From Arachidicoccus sp. BS20 (GTDB lineage Bacteria; Bacteroidota; Bacteroidia; Chitinophagales; Chitinophagaceae), in NCBI RefSeq assembly GCF_001659705.1, contig NZ_CP015971.1, positions 744,001 to 808,000 of the forward strand: 64,000 nt of DNA, written 5' to 3'. Positions 53,163 through 62,687 of the stretch are shown here, in pieces. Positions within the stretch are counted from its first letter, which is position 1. The number at the start of each line of letters is the position of its first letter. The notes beneath the pieces are model-generated. The model searched no databases. It was given only the letters and a program-made list of their open reading frames with translations, and was not told the DNA's origin. Position numbers and translations under genes: made by a program.

Positions 53163-54788
53163 ATGATTAGTGCAAGAAATATTACGCTTGCTTACGGCAA
53201 GCGGGTTTTATTCGACGAAGTAAATATCAATTTTGTAAAAGGAAATTGCTACGGTGTTATCGGTGCAAACGGCGCGGGTAAATCCACCTTCCTTAAAATC
53301 CTAAGCGGCGAAATAGAGCCGACCAAAGGCTCCGTAGAAATTACGCCCGGCGAAAGGTTGTCTTTCTTAAAACAAAACCAATTCGAGTTTGACAATGAAA
53401 CAGTGTTAAACACCGTGTTGATGGGACACAAAAAAATGTGGGACGTCATGCACGAGAAAGACGCTATTTATATGAATCCCGATGCAACGGAAGACGACTT
53501 CATGCACGCAAGCCATCTCGAAGCGGAGTTTGGCGAAATGGGCGGCTATGAGGCGGAAAGCAATGCCGGCGCGTTTTTGAGCGGATTGGGCATTAAAGAA
53601 GATATGCACCAAACACTGATGAAAGATATTCCGTCGAACATGAAAGTGCGCGTATTGTTGGCACAGGCATTGTTTGGCAATCCCGATATTTTGTTGTTGG
53701 ATGAACCTACGAACGGTTTGGATATAGAAACCATTGGCTGGCTGGAAAATTTCCTTGCCGATTATGAAAATATCGTATTGGTAGTTTCTCACGACCGCCA
53801 CTTTCTCGATGCCGTGTGTACACACGTTGCTGATGTGGACAGGCAGAAAATTAAAGTTTATACAGGTAATTATTCATTCTGGTACGAAAGTTCTCAATTG
53901 GCTGCGCGGCAGTTGGCAGATAAGAATAAGAAGATGGAAGACAAGCGTAAAGACTTGCTGGACTTCATCGCACGTTTTAGCGCGAACGCTTCAAAATCCA
54001 AGCAGGCGACGTCGCGTAAAAAAGCTTTGGAAAAACTCACAATTGAAGAAATTGAACCATCGAACAGACGCTATCCGGGCATTATTTTTCAACCGTTGCG
54101 GGAAGTGGGCAACCAGATTTTGAATGTAGAAAATCTGAAAAAAACGGTGGAAGGAAATGTGTTGTTCGATAAAGTAACATTCGATATTAAGAAAGGCGAA
54201 AAAATTGCCTTCATCAGCCGCAACCCGCTCGCAGTCTCCTATTTCTTCGATGTTCTGAATGAAGAAGCACAAGCCGATAGCGGAAAATATGAATGGGGAA
54301 CAACTATTACCAAAGCGTACCTTCCTATCGAAAACGGAAAATATTTTAAAGAAGGATTGCCTTTACTGGATTGGTTAAGACAATTTGTTCCACCGCACGT
54401 AACCGATGCGGACGAACCATTTTTGCGCGGTTTCTTTGGCAAGATGTTGTTCTCCGGCGACGACCTTTCGAAGAAAACAAATGTACTGAGCGGTGGCGAA
54501 AAAGTACGTTGCATGGTCAGCCGCATGATGCTGCAAAACCCAAACGTAATTGTGCTTGACCAACCGACAAACCACCTGGATTTGGAAAGCATTCAGGCGT
54601 TCAACGACAGTTGTGTAAACTTTCCCGGCGTGGTATTGTTCACTTCGCACGACCATACGTTTATGCAGACCGTTGCCAACCGCATCATAGAATTAACGCC
54701 TAAAGGCATCATCGACAGGCTAATGACATTTGATGAATATCTTGAAGACACGCGCGTAAAGGCTTTGCGCGAAGAGATGTATAATTAA
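53163..54788 (+). CDS. ybiT: ABC-F ATPase (YbiT-like)
   Basis: A 541-residue soluble protein with two ABC ATPase domains and no membrane part. Domain 1: Walker A IGANGAGKSTFLKIL (about residue 33), Walker B PDILLLDEPTNGLDIETI and SHDRHFL; its signature loop is degenerate (DIPSNMKVRVLLAQALF), as in E. coli YbiT. A linker rich in Lys and Glu (AARQLADKNKKMEDKRKDLL) joins to domain 2, with LSGGEKVRCMVSRMMLQNPN followed by VIVLDQPTNHLDLES. ABC-F proteins act on the ribosome during translation; YbiT-type members are housekeeping rather than antibiotic-resistance factors. The Walker A of domain 2 is weak (FISRNPLAV). Confidence 0.9.
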   Translation: MISARNITLAYGKRVLFDEVNINFVKGNCYGVIGANGAGKSTFLKILSGEIEPTKGSVEITPGERLSFLKQNQFEFDNETVLNTVLMGHKKMWDVMHEKDAIYMNPDATEDDFMHASHLEAEFGEMGGYEAESNAGAFLSGLGIKEDMHQTLMKDIPSNMKVRVLLAQALFGNPDILLLDEPTNGLDIETIGWLENFLADYENIVLVVSHDRHFLDAVCTHVADVDRQKIKVYTGNYSFWYESSQLAARQLADKNKKMEDKRKDLLDFIARFSANASKSKQATSRKKALEKLTIEEIEPSNRRYPGIIFQPLREVGNQILNVENLKKTVEGNVLFDKVTFDIKKGEKIAFISRNPLAVSYFFDVLNEEAQADSGKYEWGTTITKAYLPIENGKYFKEGLPLLDWLRQFVPPHVTDADEPFLRGFFGKMLFSGDDLSKKTNVLSGGEKVRCMVSRMMLQNPNVIVLDQPTNHLDLESIQAFNDSCVNFPGVVLFTSHDHTFMQTVANRIIELTPKGIIDRLMTFDEYLEDTRVKALREEMYN

Positions 54789-54810
54789 TTTAAAATGAGC
54801 TGATTTGAAA

Positions 54811-54839
54811 ATGCGCGGCATTGCTGTCGCGCATTTTTA
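54811..54839 (+). terminator. Terminator of the ABC-F gene
   Basis: A 10-bp stem ATGCGCGGCA / TGTCGCGCAT with a TTGC loop and one G-T pair, followed by TTTTTAT. The rest of the 54789-55064 spacer is AT-rich without a supported gene. Confidence 0.75.
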
Positions 54840-55064
54840 TAAAATCTAAATTGAAATCAACATCAATTTTTTTCTTAGTTCAATACAAGATGCTCAAATA
54901 TATTACCGAGCAAATATTTTGAGTACCCGGTGCGGTTGATCACTTTCAGAATGAACTTGCGAACAGCATCAAAATATGCTGCTTCAAACAACAGTTTCGC
55001 AATAGCTTCATCTTCCTATCAAAAATATTTTTTCTATCTTCGGCTCGATTATTCAAACAACAAT

Positions 55065-56717
55065 ATGAGCAATTTTAATTTTAACGGAGTTTACCCCATC
55101 AGCGAAAAATATCAAAAGAAAGTCGCATACTTTTCAATGGAATTTGCTATTCATCAGCCTTTAAAAATTTATAGCGGCGGACTCGGATTTCTCTCCGGCT
55201 CACACATGCGCAGTGCGTACGAGCTTGGTCAAAATATAATTGGCATCGGTATTCTGTGGAAGTACGGTTATTACGACCAAAATCGTAATGCAGACCAAAC
55301 CATGCAAACTTCATGGCTGGAAAAAACATATTCTTTTCTCGAAGATACAGGCATTAAATTCACGATAAAAATACACGATGCAGATGTTTGGGTAAAAGCC
55401 TTATATCTCAATCCGAAAACGTTCAGAACTGCGCCTATATTTCTACTCACAACCGATTTGCCCGAGAACGATTATGTTTCTCAAACTATCACGCATCGTT
55501 TGTACGATGCCAACGAAGCCACAAAACTGGCGCAATATATTTTGCTCGGCGTGGGCGGCGCAACGTTGCTGGACAAAATAAATTTTGATGCGGAAAAATA
55601 TCATCTCAATGAAGCACACGCTTTGCCGGCGGCTTTTTATTTACTGAACAAATATAAAGATGTTCAAAAACTGAAAGAAAAGCTGGTATTCACAACGCAT
55701 ACCCCGGAAGAAGCAGGCAATGAAAAACATAACATCTATCTCTGCCAGAAAATGTCTTACTTCTGCGGTTTGAGCATTGATGAAGTAAGAAGATTAACCG
55801 GTATTACCGAAGATTCGTTCAATCATTCGCTCGTCGCATTGCGCTTCGCATCCAAAGCAAACGCCGTATCTAAACTTCATGGCGAAGTCTCAAGAAAAAT
55901 GTGGGGAAAATACGAAGGCATTTGCGACATCATTTCTATTACCAATGCGCAAAACTGGACATACTGGGCTGACAAACAAATGTACCGTGCCTTCAACGAA
56001 GGCGATGATTATATCATGGACGACAGAAAAAAATATTTAAAGAAACGTGCTTTTGAAATAGTTGCCGACCAAACAGGGAAAATATTTGACCCGAATATAT
56101 TTACCATCGTTTGGGCGCGCCGTTTTGCAGGCTACAAGCGCGCCGACTTATTGCTGCAAGATGAAGCAAAATTTCAACAACTGATTAGCAATACAAAATA
56201 TCCCGTTCAAATCATCTTTGCCGGGAAGCCGTATCCACTCGATTATTCAGCAATCGGCACTTTCGACAGGCTCGTCAATGAAAGCAAAAAATATAAAAAT
56301 ATTGCAGTACTTGTAGGCTATGAACTCACATTGAGCAAACGCCTGAAACAAGCTGCTGACGTTTGGTTGAACAATCCGCGTGTACCGCGCGAAGCATCCG
56401 GCACAAGCGGAATGACGGCTTCTATGAACGGTGCTGTTAATTTCTCAACCGACGACGGCTGGATTCCCGAGTTCATCAATCACGGGCACAATGGCTTTGT
56501 AGTTCCAAAAGCTGATTATGCAAATATGCACATCCACGAACAGGATGAATATGATGTAGAAACAATATATAAAATTCTGGAAACCGAAATACTTCCGACT
56601 TATTACGACAGATTCGATACCTGGAGACAGATTATGAAAAACGCAATGCGCGACGTACGTTTCCAATTTGACAGCAACCGCATGGCAAGCGAATATTACG
56701 ATTTGCTGTATCGTTAA
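55065..56717 (+). CDS. GT35 alpha-glucan phosphorylase-like protein lacking the PLP lysine
   Basis: A 550-residue protein of the short alpha-glucan phosphorylase group (GlgP-like): VAYFSMEFAIHQPLKIYSGG at the N-terminus, HLNEAHALPAAFYLL, TTHTPEEAGNEKHN and IVWARRFAGYKRADLLLQ. The region that normally carries the pyridoxal-phosphate lysine reads EASGTSGMTASMNGA at residues 443-457, so Thr451 (codon ACG, 56415-56417) replaces the lysine found in rabbit, E. coli and Thermotoga-type enzymes. Without it PLP cannot form the usual Schiff base, and the protein may not be a phosphorylase in the usual sense. The frame opens at 54930; the ATG at 55065 precedes the conserved start. Confidence 0.85.
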   Translation: MSNFNFNGVYPISEKYQKKVAYFSMEFAIHQPLKIYSGGLGFLSGSHMRSAYELGQNIIGIGILWKYGYYDQNRNADQTMQTSWLEKTYSFLEDTGIKFTIKIHDADVWVKALYLNPKTFRTAPIFLLTTDLPENDYVSQTITHRLYDANEATKLAQYILLGVGGATLLDKINFDAEKYHLNEAHALPAAFYLLNKYKDVQKLKEKLVFTTHTPEEAGNEKHNIYLCQKMSYFCGLSIDEVRRLTGITEDSFNHSLVALRFASKANAVSKLHGEVSRKMWGKYEGICDIISITNAQNWTYWADKQMYRAFNEGDDYIMDDRKKYLKKRAFEIVADQTGKIFDPNIFTIVWARRFAGYKRADLLLQDEAKFQQLISNTKYPVQIIFAGKPYPLDYSAIGTFDRLVNESKKYKNIAVLVGYELTLSKRLKQAADVWLNNPRVPREASGTSGMTASMNGAVNFSTDDGWIPEFINHGHNGFVVPKADYANMHIHEQDEYDVETIYKILETEILPTYYDRFDTWRQIMKNAMRDVRFQFDSNRMASEYYDLLYR

Positions 56718-56780
56718 TTCGTGCCGACTGTGGTTTTGGTATGGTTTTTATAGCTTATTTATTAACTAAACTATAAAACT

Positions 56781-57035
56781 ATGGGCATCATTTCATGGAT
56801 TATTTTTGGTTTGATTGCGGGAGCAATTGCCAAAGCTTTACGTCCCGGCTCAGATCCCGGCGGCTGGATTATTACTATTATCATTGGCATAGTAGGCAGT
56901 GTTATCGGCGGATTCATTGGCAACCTGATTGGCTGGGGCAGCGTGAACGGCTGGAATTTCAGGAGTTTTGTATTATCGGTTGTAGGCGGTATTATTCTTT
57001 TGTGGATTTACCATGTAGTGCGCAAAAAAGCCTGA
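56781..57035 (+). CDS. GlsB/YeaQ/YmgE-family stress membrane protein
   Basis: An 84-residue protein with three membrane helices rich in Gly: ISWIIFGLIAGAIAKALRPG, WIITIIIGIVGSVIGGFIGN and SFVLSVVGGIILLWIYHV. The GSDPGG linker between helices 1 and 2 is the family sign of transglycosylase-associated proteins (YeaQ/YmgE/GlsB). Expression in other bacteria is stress-linked; the molecular role is unknown. It lies 63 bases after the phosphorylase and is followed by a strong terminator. Confidence 0.92.
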   Translation: MGIISWIIFGLIAGAIAKALRPGSDPGGWIITIIIGIVGSVIGGFIGNLIGWGSVNGWNFRSFVLSVVGGIILLWIYHVVRKKA

Positions 57036-57052
57036 AGCCAAACATCTTTTAA

Positions 57053-57091
57053 AACCTGCCGGTAATTTGTTTCTCAAATTACCGGCAGGTT
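57053..57091 (+). terminator. Strong terminator after the GlsB-like gene
   Basis: A perfect 17-bp stem AACCTGCCGGTAATTTG and its complement with a five-base loop, followed by CTTT. The T-run is short, but the stem is very stable. Confidence 0.75.
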
Positions 57092-57106
57092 CTTTGAAAA
57101 AAATAA

Positions 57107-57138
57107 AAGAGTCCACACTTTTTTGGTATGGACTCTTT
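57107..57138 (-). terminator. Terminator of rpsP
   Basis: A 10-bp stem AAAGAGTCCA / TGGACTCTTT; on the minus strand it is followed by TATTTTTTTC. It lies 21 bases after the rpsP stop. Confidence 0.8.
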
Positions 57139-57159
57139 CAATAATTCTTCTGTAAGAAA

Positions 57160-57639
57160 CTATGCTTCCTCCGATGGTGCGGCAGCTTCTTCGCTTGAAG
57201 GAACAGCAGCTTCCGGAGCAGCGCTTTCAACTTTCTTTACCACAGGACGTTTACGACTGTCGCGCTGTTGTTTCTTGTGTTCTTCCCTGCGCTTTGCAAC
57301 TGTTGCTTCATGATTGTTGTACCACTCCTGGAACTTAGTCATAGCTGTTGCTTCGTCAAACAAGCCCAATTTTACACCTCTCAACAAGTGCTTCAAATAC
57401 AATACACCTTTGAAAGATAAAATCTGACGGACAGTATCAGTAGGCTGCGCACCTTTGTGCAACCACTCTAATGCTTTTTGTCTGTCTAACTGGATTGTCG
57501 CCGGAACGGTTAGTGGATTGTAAGTTCCCAACTTTTGGATAAACTTACCATCTCTCGGAGCGCGTGCGTCTGCAACTACGATAAAATAAAATGGACGCTT
57601 CTTGCTTCCGTGTCTCTGTAATCTAATTTTTACTGCCAT
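57160..57639 (-). CDS. rpsP: 30S ribosomal protein S16 with acidic/Ala tail
   Basis: A 159-residue S16. The conserved part is residues 1-90: [40 protein letters not shown] and [18 protein letters not shown]. The last 55-60 residues are a charged, Ala- and Glu-rich tail ([14 protein letters not shown], then [20 protein letters not shown]) that E. coli S16 lacks; such tails are common in Bacteroidota. It binds 16S rRNA in 30S assembly. Usual neighbours rimM, trmD and rplS are absent here. Confidence 0.96.
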   Translation of the reverse strand: MAVKIRLQRHGSKKRPFYFIVVADARAPRDGKFIQKLGTYNPLTVPATIQLDRQKALEWLHKGAQPTDTVRQILSFKGVLYLKHLLRGVKLGLFDEATAMTKFQEWYNNHEATVAKRREEHKKQQRDSRKRPVVKKVESAAPEAAVPSSEEAAAPSEEA

Positions 57640-57692
57640 GTTAAATAGAAATTTAAAGGCTAAATGATTTTGGTTAAAAAATTAATGGAATG

Positions 57693-57723
57693 CAAAAGTA
57701 ATTCTTCTAATCAATTTATCCAA
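57693..57723 (-). promoter_or_regulatory. Promoter of rpsP
   Basis: On the minus strand TTG (57723-57721), 20 bases, then TACTTTTG (57700-57693), 54 bases before the ATG. Close to the Bacteroidota consensus. Confidence 0.55.
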
Positions 57724-57740
57724 GCTATTGTTTTCATAAA

Positions 57741-58928
57741 TTATTTAATTACACCTAAACTTTTGCCGACTTTACCGAAAGCCTCAATCGCTTTATCCAA
57801 ATGATGCTGCTCATGCGCAGCGCTCATCTGCACACGAATGCGCGCCTGACCTTTCGGAACAACGGGAAAGAAAAAGCCTGTAACATAAATGCCTTCATCC
57901 TGCAAAGCGGCGGCAAATTTTTGCGCAATCACGGCGTCATACAACATTACCGGCACAATCGGATGAACGCCGGGTTTAATATCAAAACCCGCTTCCGTCA
58001 TTTTTTCGCGAAAATATTTGGTGTTGTATTCGAGCTTGTCGCGCAGTTCGGTAGTTTCGCTCAGCATATCTATAATGGCGATGGACGCGCCTACAATGCT
58101 CGGTGCCAATGTGTTGGAAAATAAATACGGGCGGCTTCTTTGGCGCAGCATTTCAATAATTTCTTTTCTGCCCGAAGTAAATCCTCCGCTCGCGCCGCCC
58201 AAGGCTTTGCCTAAAGTGCCGGTGATAATATCAATCTTTCCCATCACGCCGCAATGCTCGTGCGTGCCGCGACCCGTGGCGCCGATAAAACCGGTAGAAT
58301 GGCTTTCATCCGTCATTACAATGGCATCGTATTTTTCTGCTAACGCAACAATTTTGTCCAATTGCGCAATGGTTCCGTCCATGGAAAAAGAGCCGTCGGT
58401 TACAATAATTCTGCTGCGCAAATGAGCCGATTCTTTCAATTTGTTTTCCAAATCTTCCATATTGTTATGCTCATAACGATAACGCTGCGCCTTGCACAAA
58501 CGCACGCCGTCGATAATCGAAGCATGGTTTAAAGCATCGGAAATAATCGCATCTTCTGCAGAAAACAAAGGCTCGAACACGCCGCCGTTGGCATCGAAAC
58601 ACGCAGCGTATAAAATGGTATCTTCCGTGCCGAGAAATTGGGAAATTTTTTCTTCCAGCTCTTTGTGAATATCCTGCGTGCCGCAAATAAAACGCACGCT
58701 GCTCATGCCGTAGCCGCGCTTGTCAATTGTGGCTTTTGCGGCTTCCAAAGCCTTTGGATGCGACGACAAACCGAGATAATTGTTGGCACAAAAATTCAAC
58801 ACGGTTTTCCCGTTGACTAATATTTCCGCGCCCTGCGGACTTTCGATAATGCGTTCTTTTTTAAACAACCCTGCGGCTTCGATTTCTCTTAATTCTGCGC
58901 CGATACGTTCGGCAAATTTTTGGTTCAT
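57741..58928 (-). CDS. kbl: 2-amino-3-ketobutyrate CoA ligase (glycine C-acetyltransferase)
   Basis: A 395-residue PLP enzyme of the alpha-oxoamine synthase family. The PLP Lys is K241 in [15 protein letters not shown]; other motifs are [40 protein letters not shown] and [20 protein letters not shown]. With Tdh, Kbl breaks threonine down to glycine and acetyl-CoA. The N-terminus [20 protein letters not shown] and the whole length match Kbl rather than BioF or serine palmitoyltransferase. No tdh gene is adjacent. Confidence 0.93.
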   Translation of the reverse strand: MNQKFAERIGAELREIEAAGLFKKERIIESPQGAEILVNGKTVLNFCANNYLGLSSHPKALEAAKATIDKRGYGMSSVRFICGTQDIHKELEEKISQFLGTEDTILYAACFDANGGVFEPLFSAEDAIISDALNHASIIDGVRLCKAQRYRYEHNNMEDLENKLKESAHLRSRIIVTDGSFSMDGTIAQLDKIVALAEKYDAIVMTDESHSTGFIGATGRGTHEHCGVMGKIDIITGTLGKALGGASGGFTSGRKEIIEMLRQRSRPYLFSNTLAPSIVGASIAIIDMLSETTELRDKLEYNTKYFREKMTEAGFDIKPGVHPIVPVMLYDAVIAQKFAAALQDEGIYVTGFFFPVVPKGQARIRVQMSAAHEQHHLDKAIEAFGKVGKSLGVIK

Positions 58929-58960
58929 GGTTTATTTATTTTTCTACAATTAATTTTTAT

Positions 58961-59000
58961 GAGATTGCCACGCCGCTTGTGCCTCGCTCCTCGCAATGAC
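58961..59000 (-). repeat. Widespread intergenic repeat (GTCATTGCGAGGAGCGA type)
   Basis: On the minus strand the 40 bases begin GTCATTGCGAGGAGCGAGGC and end GGCGTGGCAATCTC. This pattern resembles a short repeat that, to my recollection, is found in the intergenic DNA of many unrelated bacteria. It lies between kbl and murF. Confidence 0.5.
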
Positions 59001-59043
59001 GCAAAATGTCATTTTCAAATTTTCAAATTACCACATTCTCAAA

Positions 59044-60324
59044 TTAACTCAACAACTTTTCCAATGCAATTCCTCTTGAGCCTTTTATCAAAATTGTGCT
59101 GTGGTCAAAGTTCCAGTTTTTAAACCAATTGCGTGCCGCATCTGAATTTTCAAACCATTGATATTTATTTTCAAACGGCTGGAACTCGCTCCCAATCAGC
59201 GTTACAGACTTCCATGAAAATTTGTTTATTAAGTTGATTAATTTTTCATGCTCCGCCACACTTTCATTTCCCAGCTCTTTCATGCCGCCGAGAATCAACA
59301 CTTTATTTTCACCGGGCAACGATGCAAAATTTTCAATCGCTGCTTTCATGCTCGACGGATTGGCGTTGTACGCATCCAGAATAATTTTGTTTGTACCCAA
59401 ATTAATTAACTGCGAGCGACTGTTCGACGGCTCGTAATTTTCAATCGCCGTTTTTATTTTTTCTTCGGGAACGCCGAAATATTTTCCCACAGCAACCGCG
59501 CATAAAACATTCGGCAGATTGTATGTTCCTACCAATTTTGTTTGAATGTTGCTATACTTTGTAGGCATACCTTGCGAAAAATTTACTCCGAGAAAAGAAT
59601 TTTGTTGCGTCGCACTGCCAACAACCGTTCCGTTTTTTGTACCGTACCAAATTATTTCACGAATGCCTTTGGACATTTCGTGCAAATAATCATAATCGTC
59701 AAAAGCAAAAACAGTTCCATTGCGCGTGCGAATGAAATCGTACAATTCGCCTTTTGCTTTGCGCACATTTTCTTTGCTGCCGAATCCTTCGATATGTGCA
59801 ATGCCAATGTTGGTAATAATTCCATGCGTAGGTTGCGCATACAAACAATAACCTTCAATCTCTTTCAGATGATTGGCACCCATTTCTATCACGGCAATTT
59901 CTGCATCTTGTTTTACTTTCAAAATGGTCAATGGAATACCGATATGATTGTTGAAATTTCCCTGCGTTGTATATGTTTTAAAATGCGAACTCAACACGGC
60001 ATTAACTAATTCTTTTGTCGTAGTTTTTCCGTTGCTTCCCGTAATCGCAAGAAAAGGAATATTGAATTGCTCGCGATGATGTTTTGCCAAATCCTGTAAA
60101 GTTTGTAAAACATTATCCGTTAAGATTAATCGTTCATCATCGCCAACGTTTTCATCAACGATTGCATAAGCTGCGCCGTCGTTCAAGGCTTGTTGAGCAA
60201 ATAAATTTCCGTTGAAATTTTCGCCTTTCAGCGCAAAAAACAAATCGCCTTTTTGCACCTTGCGACTGTCGGTTTGCACGGACGGATATTGTAAAAATAT
60301 TTCGTAGAGAGATTGGATATTCAT
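59044..60324 (-). CDS. murF: UDP-N-acetylmuramoyl-tripeptide--D-alanyl-D-alanine ligase
   Basis: A 426-residue MurF, which adds D-Ala-D-Ala to the UDP-MurNAc-tripeptide. The Mur ligase P-loop is FLAITGSNGKTTTKELVNAV (about residue 90), the central region has GNFNNHIGIPLTIL and VIEMGANHLKEIEGYC, and the C-terminal domain shows ILDAYNANPSSMKAAIENFA. The N-terminal domain (DSRKVQKGDLFFALKGENFN) binds the uracil nucleotide. It is isolated from the usual mur-fts cluster, as often in Bacteroidota. Confidence 0.96.
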   Translation of the reverse strand: MNIQSLYEIFLQYPSVQTDSRKVQKGDLFFALKGENFNGNLFAQQALNDGAAYAIVDENVGDDERLILTDNVLQTLQDLAKHHREQFNIPFLAITGSNGKTTTKELVNAVLSSHFKTYTTQGNFNNHIGIPLTILKVKQDAEIAVIEMGANHLKEIEGYCLYAQPTHGIITNIGIAHIEGFGSKENVRKAKGELYDFIRTRNGTVFAFDDYDYLHEMSKGIREIIWYGTKNGTVVGSATQQNSFLGVNFSQGMPTKYSNIQTKLVGTYNLPNVLCAVAVGKYFGVPEEKIKTAIENYEPSNSRSQLINLGTNKIILDAYNANPSSMKAAIENFASLPGENKVLILGGMKELGNESVAEHEKLINLINKFSWKSVTLIGSEFQPFENKYQWFENSDAARNWFKNWNFDHSTILIKGSRGIALEKLLS

Positions 60325-60429
60325 TATCAGATTTTTTATTTCACACAGCTTTCACAGAGAAAACGAGGCAGAGGGTTATATTCTCTGTGCCTTTATTTCT
60401 TTGTGTTCTCCGTATGAAACTTAAACAAA

Positions 60430-60459
60430 AATAGCGATTGAAGTTATTCAACCGCTATT
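60430..60459 (-). terminator. Terminator of the DUF4783 gene
   Basis: A 13-bp stem AATAGCGATTGAA / TTCAACCGCTATT with one A-C mismatch; on the minus strand it ends in TTTTTG. Confidence 0.7.
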
Positions 60460-60476
60460 CTTTTCAAAATCATTTT

Positions 60477-60860
60477 TTAATTAATCCTTACCGAGAGAAT
60501 TGTTGTGGTGCTGCCTTTTGTTTTTACCATAATCGTTACGTTAAATGTCCGGGAATCCGTTTTCAGTTTTCCCACCAAATACCCGGTTCCACCCATTTCA
60601 CGTTTCGATGATAATTCAAAACCGTTAATGCCCTGCTCAGTATAAAAATCCTTCAAAGTAATGCTCGCCTGATTTTTGCTCACGTTTTTTACTTCATCCT
60701 TGTTGGGCAATTTTATATCCACGAAACTGTCAAAAAATTTCGTAATTTCTGCCGGGTCTGCCTGTTTTAACGCGTTTACAATATCGCCTATTTCGGCTGC
60801 TTTCACACCTAAAGGAGCAAATAAAAGCACGCCCATTATCATTGTAAGTAATCTTTTCAT
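60477..60860 (-). CDS. DUF4783-family exported protein
   Basis: A 127-residue protein with a signal peptide (LLTMIMGVLLFAPLGVKAAE) and the short DUF4783 domain: IGDIVNALKQADPAEITKFF, then DSFVDIKLPN and ISVR-like strands at the end (TKGSTTTILSVRIN). The NTF2-like fold of this family suggests a periplasmic binding role, but no function is known. The frame opens at 60902; the ATG at 60860 starts the signal peptide. Its terminator lies just downstream. Confidence 0.85.
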   Translation of the reverse strand: MKRLLTMIMGVLLFAPLGVKAAEIGDIVNALKQADPAEITKFFDSFVDIKLPNKDEVKNVSKNQASITLKDFYTEQGINGFELSSKREMGGTGYLVGKLKTDSRTFNVTIMVKTKGSTTTILSVRIN

Positions 60861-61041
60861 TCTTAGTTCGTTTTTAATTTTAATATATGCAGCAAAGAGC
60901 ACGCCAAATTATGAAATTAATTTCTTTTAATGACATAAATACAGAAACCAAGCCCCCTGCTTTCTCTTAAAAAGAATTTCTGAATAGCAATCGGCATTTT
61001 GTTTTCTTTAGTCCGTGTTCAGTTTTAGTTGCGAAAAAGCC

Positions 61042-61049
61042 TAACTTTA
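61042..61049 (+). promoter_or_regulatory. Candidate -7 box for gpmI
   Basis: TAACTTTA, one base off TAnnTTTG, 43 bases before the ATG, with TTTTAG at 61023-61028. Confidence 0.35.
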
Positions 61050-61092
61050 CGCCCGCAAATTCAGAACTATTCAATCAAAAATTTTTTATAAA

Positions 61093-62619
61093 ATGCAAAC
61101 GAAAAAAGCAATTCTTCTCATTATGGACGGCTGGGGTTTGGGTAAAAGTAAAGAAATTGACGCCATCCAAAACGCCGATACACCTTTTGTAGATTCATTG
61201 TACGGCAAATATCCGCACACGACTTTGGTTACTTACGGCGAAGCGGTTGGTTTGCCCGAAGGACAAATGGGCAACAGTGAAGTCGGACACCTCAATCTCG
61301 GTGCGGGCAGAATTGTTTATCAGGAATTGCAGCGCATTAATGTTGCTATTCGCGAAAATACTTTTCACAACAATCCCGTTTTGCTGGAATCCATTAAAAC
61401 AGCGAAAGAAAATAATAAGCCTTTGCATTTGCTCGGACTTGTGAGCAACGGCGGTGTGCATAGTCATATCAATCATTTGAAAGCGATTATTGATGCGTGT
61501 AAAGAACAAAATTTCTCTAATGTTTTCATCCACGCTTTTACCGATGGGCGCGACTGCGACCCGCACAGCGGCAAAGGTTTTATCGAAGATTTATTAAATC
61601 ATTTGAAAAAAACAGGCGTAGGACAAATCGCAACCATTACGGGAAGATACTACGCCATGGACAGAGACAAACGCTGGGAAAGAATTAAACTGGCTTACGA
61701 CGCTATCACAAAAGGCGTTGGCGAAGAAGCCTCGGATTTAATTGCGGCGATTGAAAAATCTTATGAAGCGGAAGTTACAGACGAATTTATCAAACCTATT
61801 GTGAATGCGGCTTTGAAAGAAAATGCCGATGCAAAAATCAAGGACGGCGATGTGGCTGTTTGTTTTAATTTCCGTACCGACCGTTGCCGTGAAATAACGC
61901 AAGTGCTTACGCAAATTGACTTGCCCGACTTCGGTATGAACAAATTCGATTTGCATTACACTACGATGACGGAATACGATGCGACGTATAAAAATGTTCA
62001 TGTGATATTTGAAAATGATAATTTGACAAATACCCTTGGCGAAGTTTTACAAGACAATCACAAGAAACAAATCCGCATTGCGGAAACGGAAAAATATCCG
62101 CACGTAACTTTCTTTTTCAGCGGCGGTCGCGAGAAAGAATTTGATGGCGAAAAAAGAATTATGGCGCCGTCGCCGAAAGTAGCAACGTATGATTTGCAGC
62201 CCGAAATGAGCGCTTATGAAATCACTGAAAAAATTATTCCCGAAATCGAAAATGAAACGGCTGATTTTATTTGCTTAAACTTCGCAAATACAGATATGGT
62301 GGGACATACAGGTGTTTTCAGCGCGGTAATCAAAGCCGCCGAAACGGTAGATAAATGTGTGGAAGAAATTGTAACCGAAGCGTTGAAACACGACTACACC
62401 ATTTTCCTCACAGCCGACCACGGCAACGCCGATAATATGATTAATGAAGACGGCAGTCCGAATACGCAACACTCTGTAAACCTTGTTCCGTTGTTCATCA
62501 TCAGCAATGATTTTAAAGGAACAATTAAACAGGGAAAACTCGGCGATATTGCTCCAACTATTTTAAAAGTTATGGGCGTTGAGATACCGAAAGAGATGAC
62601 GGGAAATGTGTTGATTTAA
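61093..62619 (+). CDS. gpmI: 2,3-bisphosphoglycerate-independent phosphoglycerate mutase
   Basis: A 508-residue GpmI of glycolysis, interconverting 2- and 3-phosphoglycerate using two Mn ions. The phosphorylated Ser62 is in EGQMGNSEVGHLNLGAGR; the metal-binding Asp lies in LLIMDGWGLG, and further ligands in FANTDMVGHTGVF and TADHGNADNMI. The ATITGRYYAMDRDKRWERIK segment binds substrate. All domains are complete. It is a single-gene unit. Confidence 0.97.
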   Translation: MQTKKAILLIMDGWGLGKSKEIDAIQNADTPFVDSLYGKYPHTTLVTYGEAVGLPEGQMGNSEVGHLNLGAGRIVYQELQRINVAIRENTFHNNPVLLESIKTAKENNKPLHLLGLVSNGGVHSHINHLKAIIDACKEQNFSNVFIHAFTDGRDCDPHSGKGFIEDLLNHLKKTGVGQIATITGRYYAMDRDKRWERIKLAYDAITKGVGEEASDLIAAIEKSYEAEVTDEFIKPIVNAALKENADAKIKDGDVAVCFNFRTDRCREITQVLTQIDLPDFGMNKFDLHYTTMTEYDATYKNVHVIFENDNLTNTLGEVLQDNHKKQIRIAETEKYPHVTFFFSGGREKEFDGEKRIMAPSPKVATYDLQPEMSAYEITEKIIPEIENETADFICLNFANTDMVGHTGVFSAVIKAAETVDKCVEEIVTEALKHDYTIFLTADHGNADNMINEDGSPNTQHSVNLVPLFIISNDFKGTIKQGKLGDIAPTILKVMGVEIPKEMTGNVLI

Positions 62620-62655
62620 AAATAATTTTTCCGTTTTATCACAATATAAAAGGGG

Positions 62656-62663
62656 TATATTTG
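62656..62663 (+). promoter_or_regulatory. Candidate -7 box for the lipoprotein gene at 62688
   Basis: TATATTTG fits TAnnTTTG, 24 bases before the ATG; TTTT at 62634-62637 is a weak -33. Confidence 0.45.
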
Positions 62664-62687
62664 ATAAAAATATATCCCTTGCTTTTT

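Noticed and set aside
53163-54788. ABC-F antibiotic resistance protein
   Set aside because: Domain features match the housekeeping YbiT group, and no resistance leader peptide or linked resistance gene is seen.
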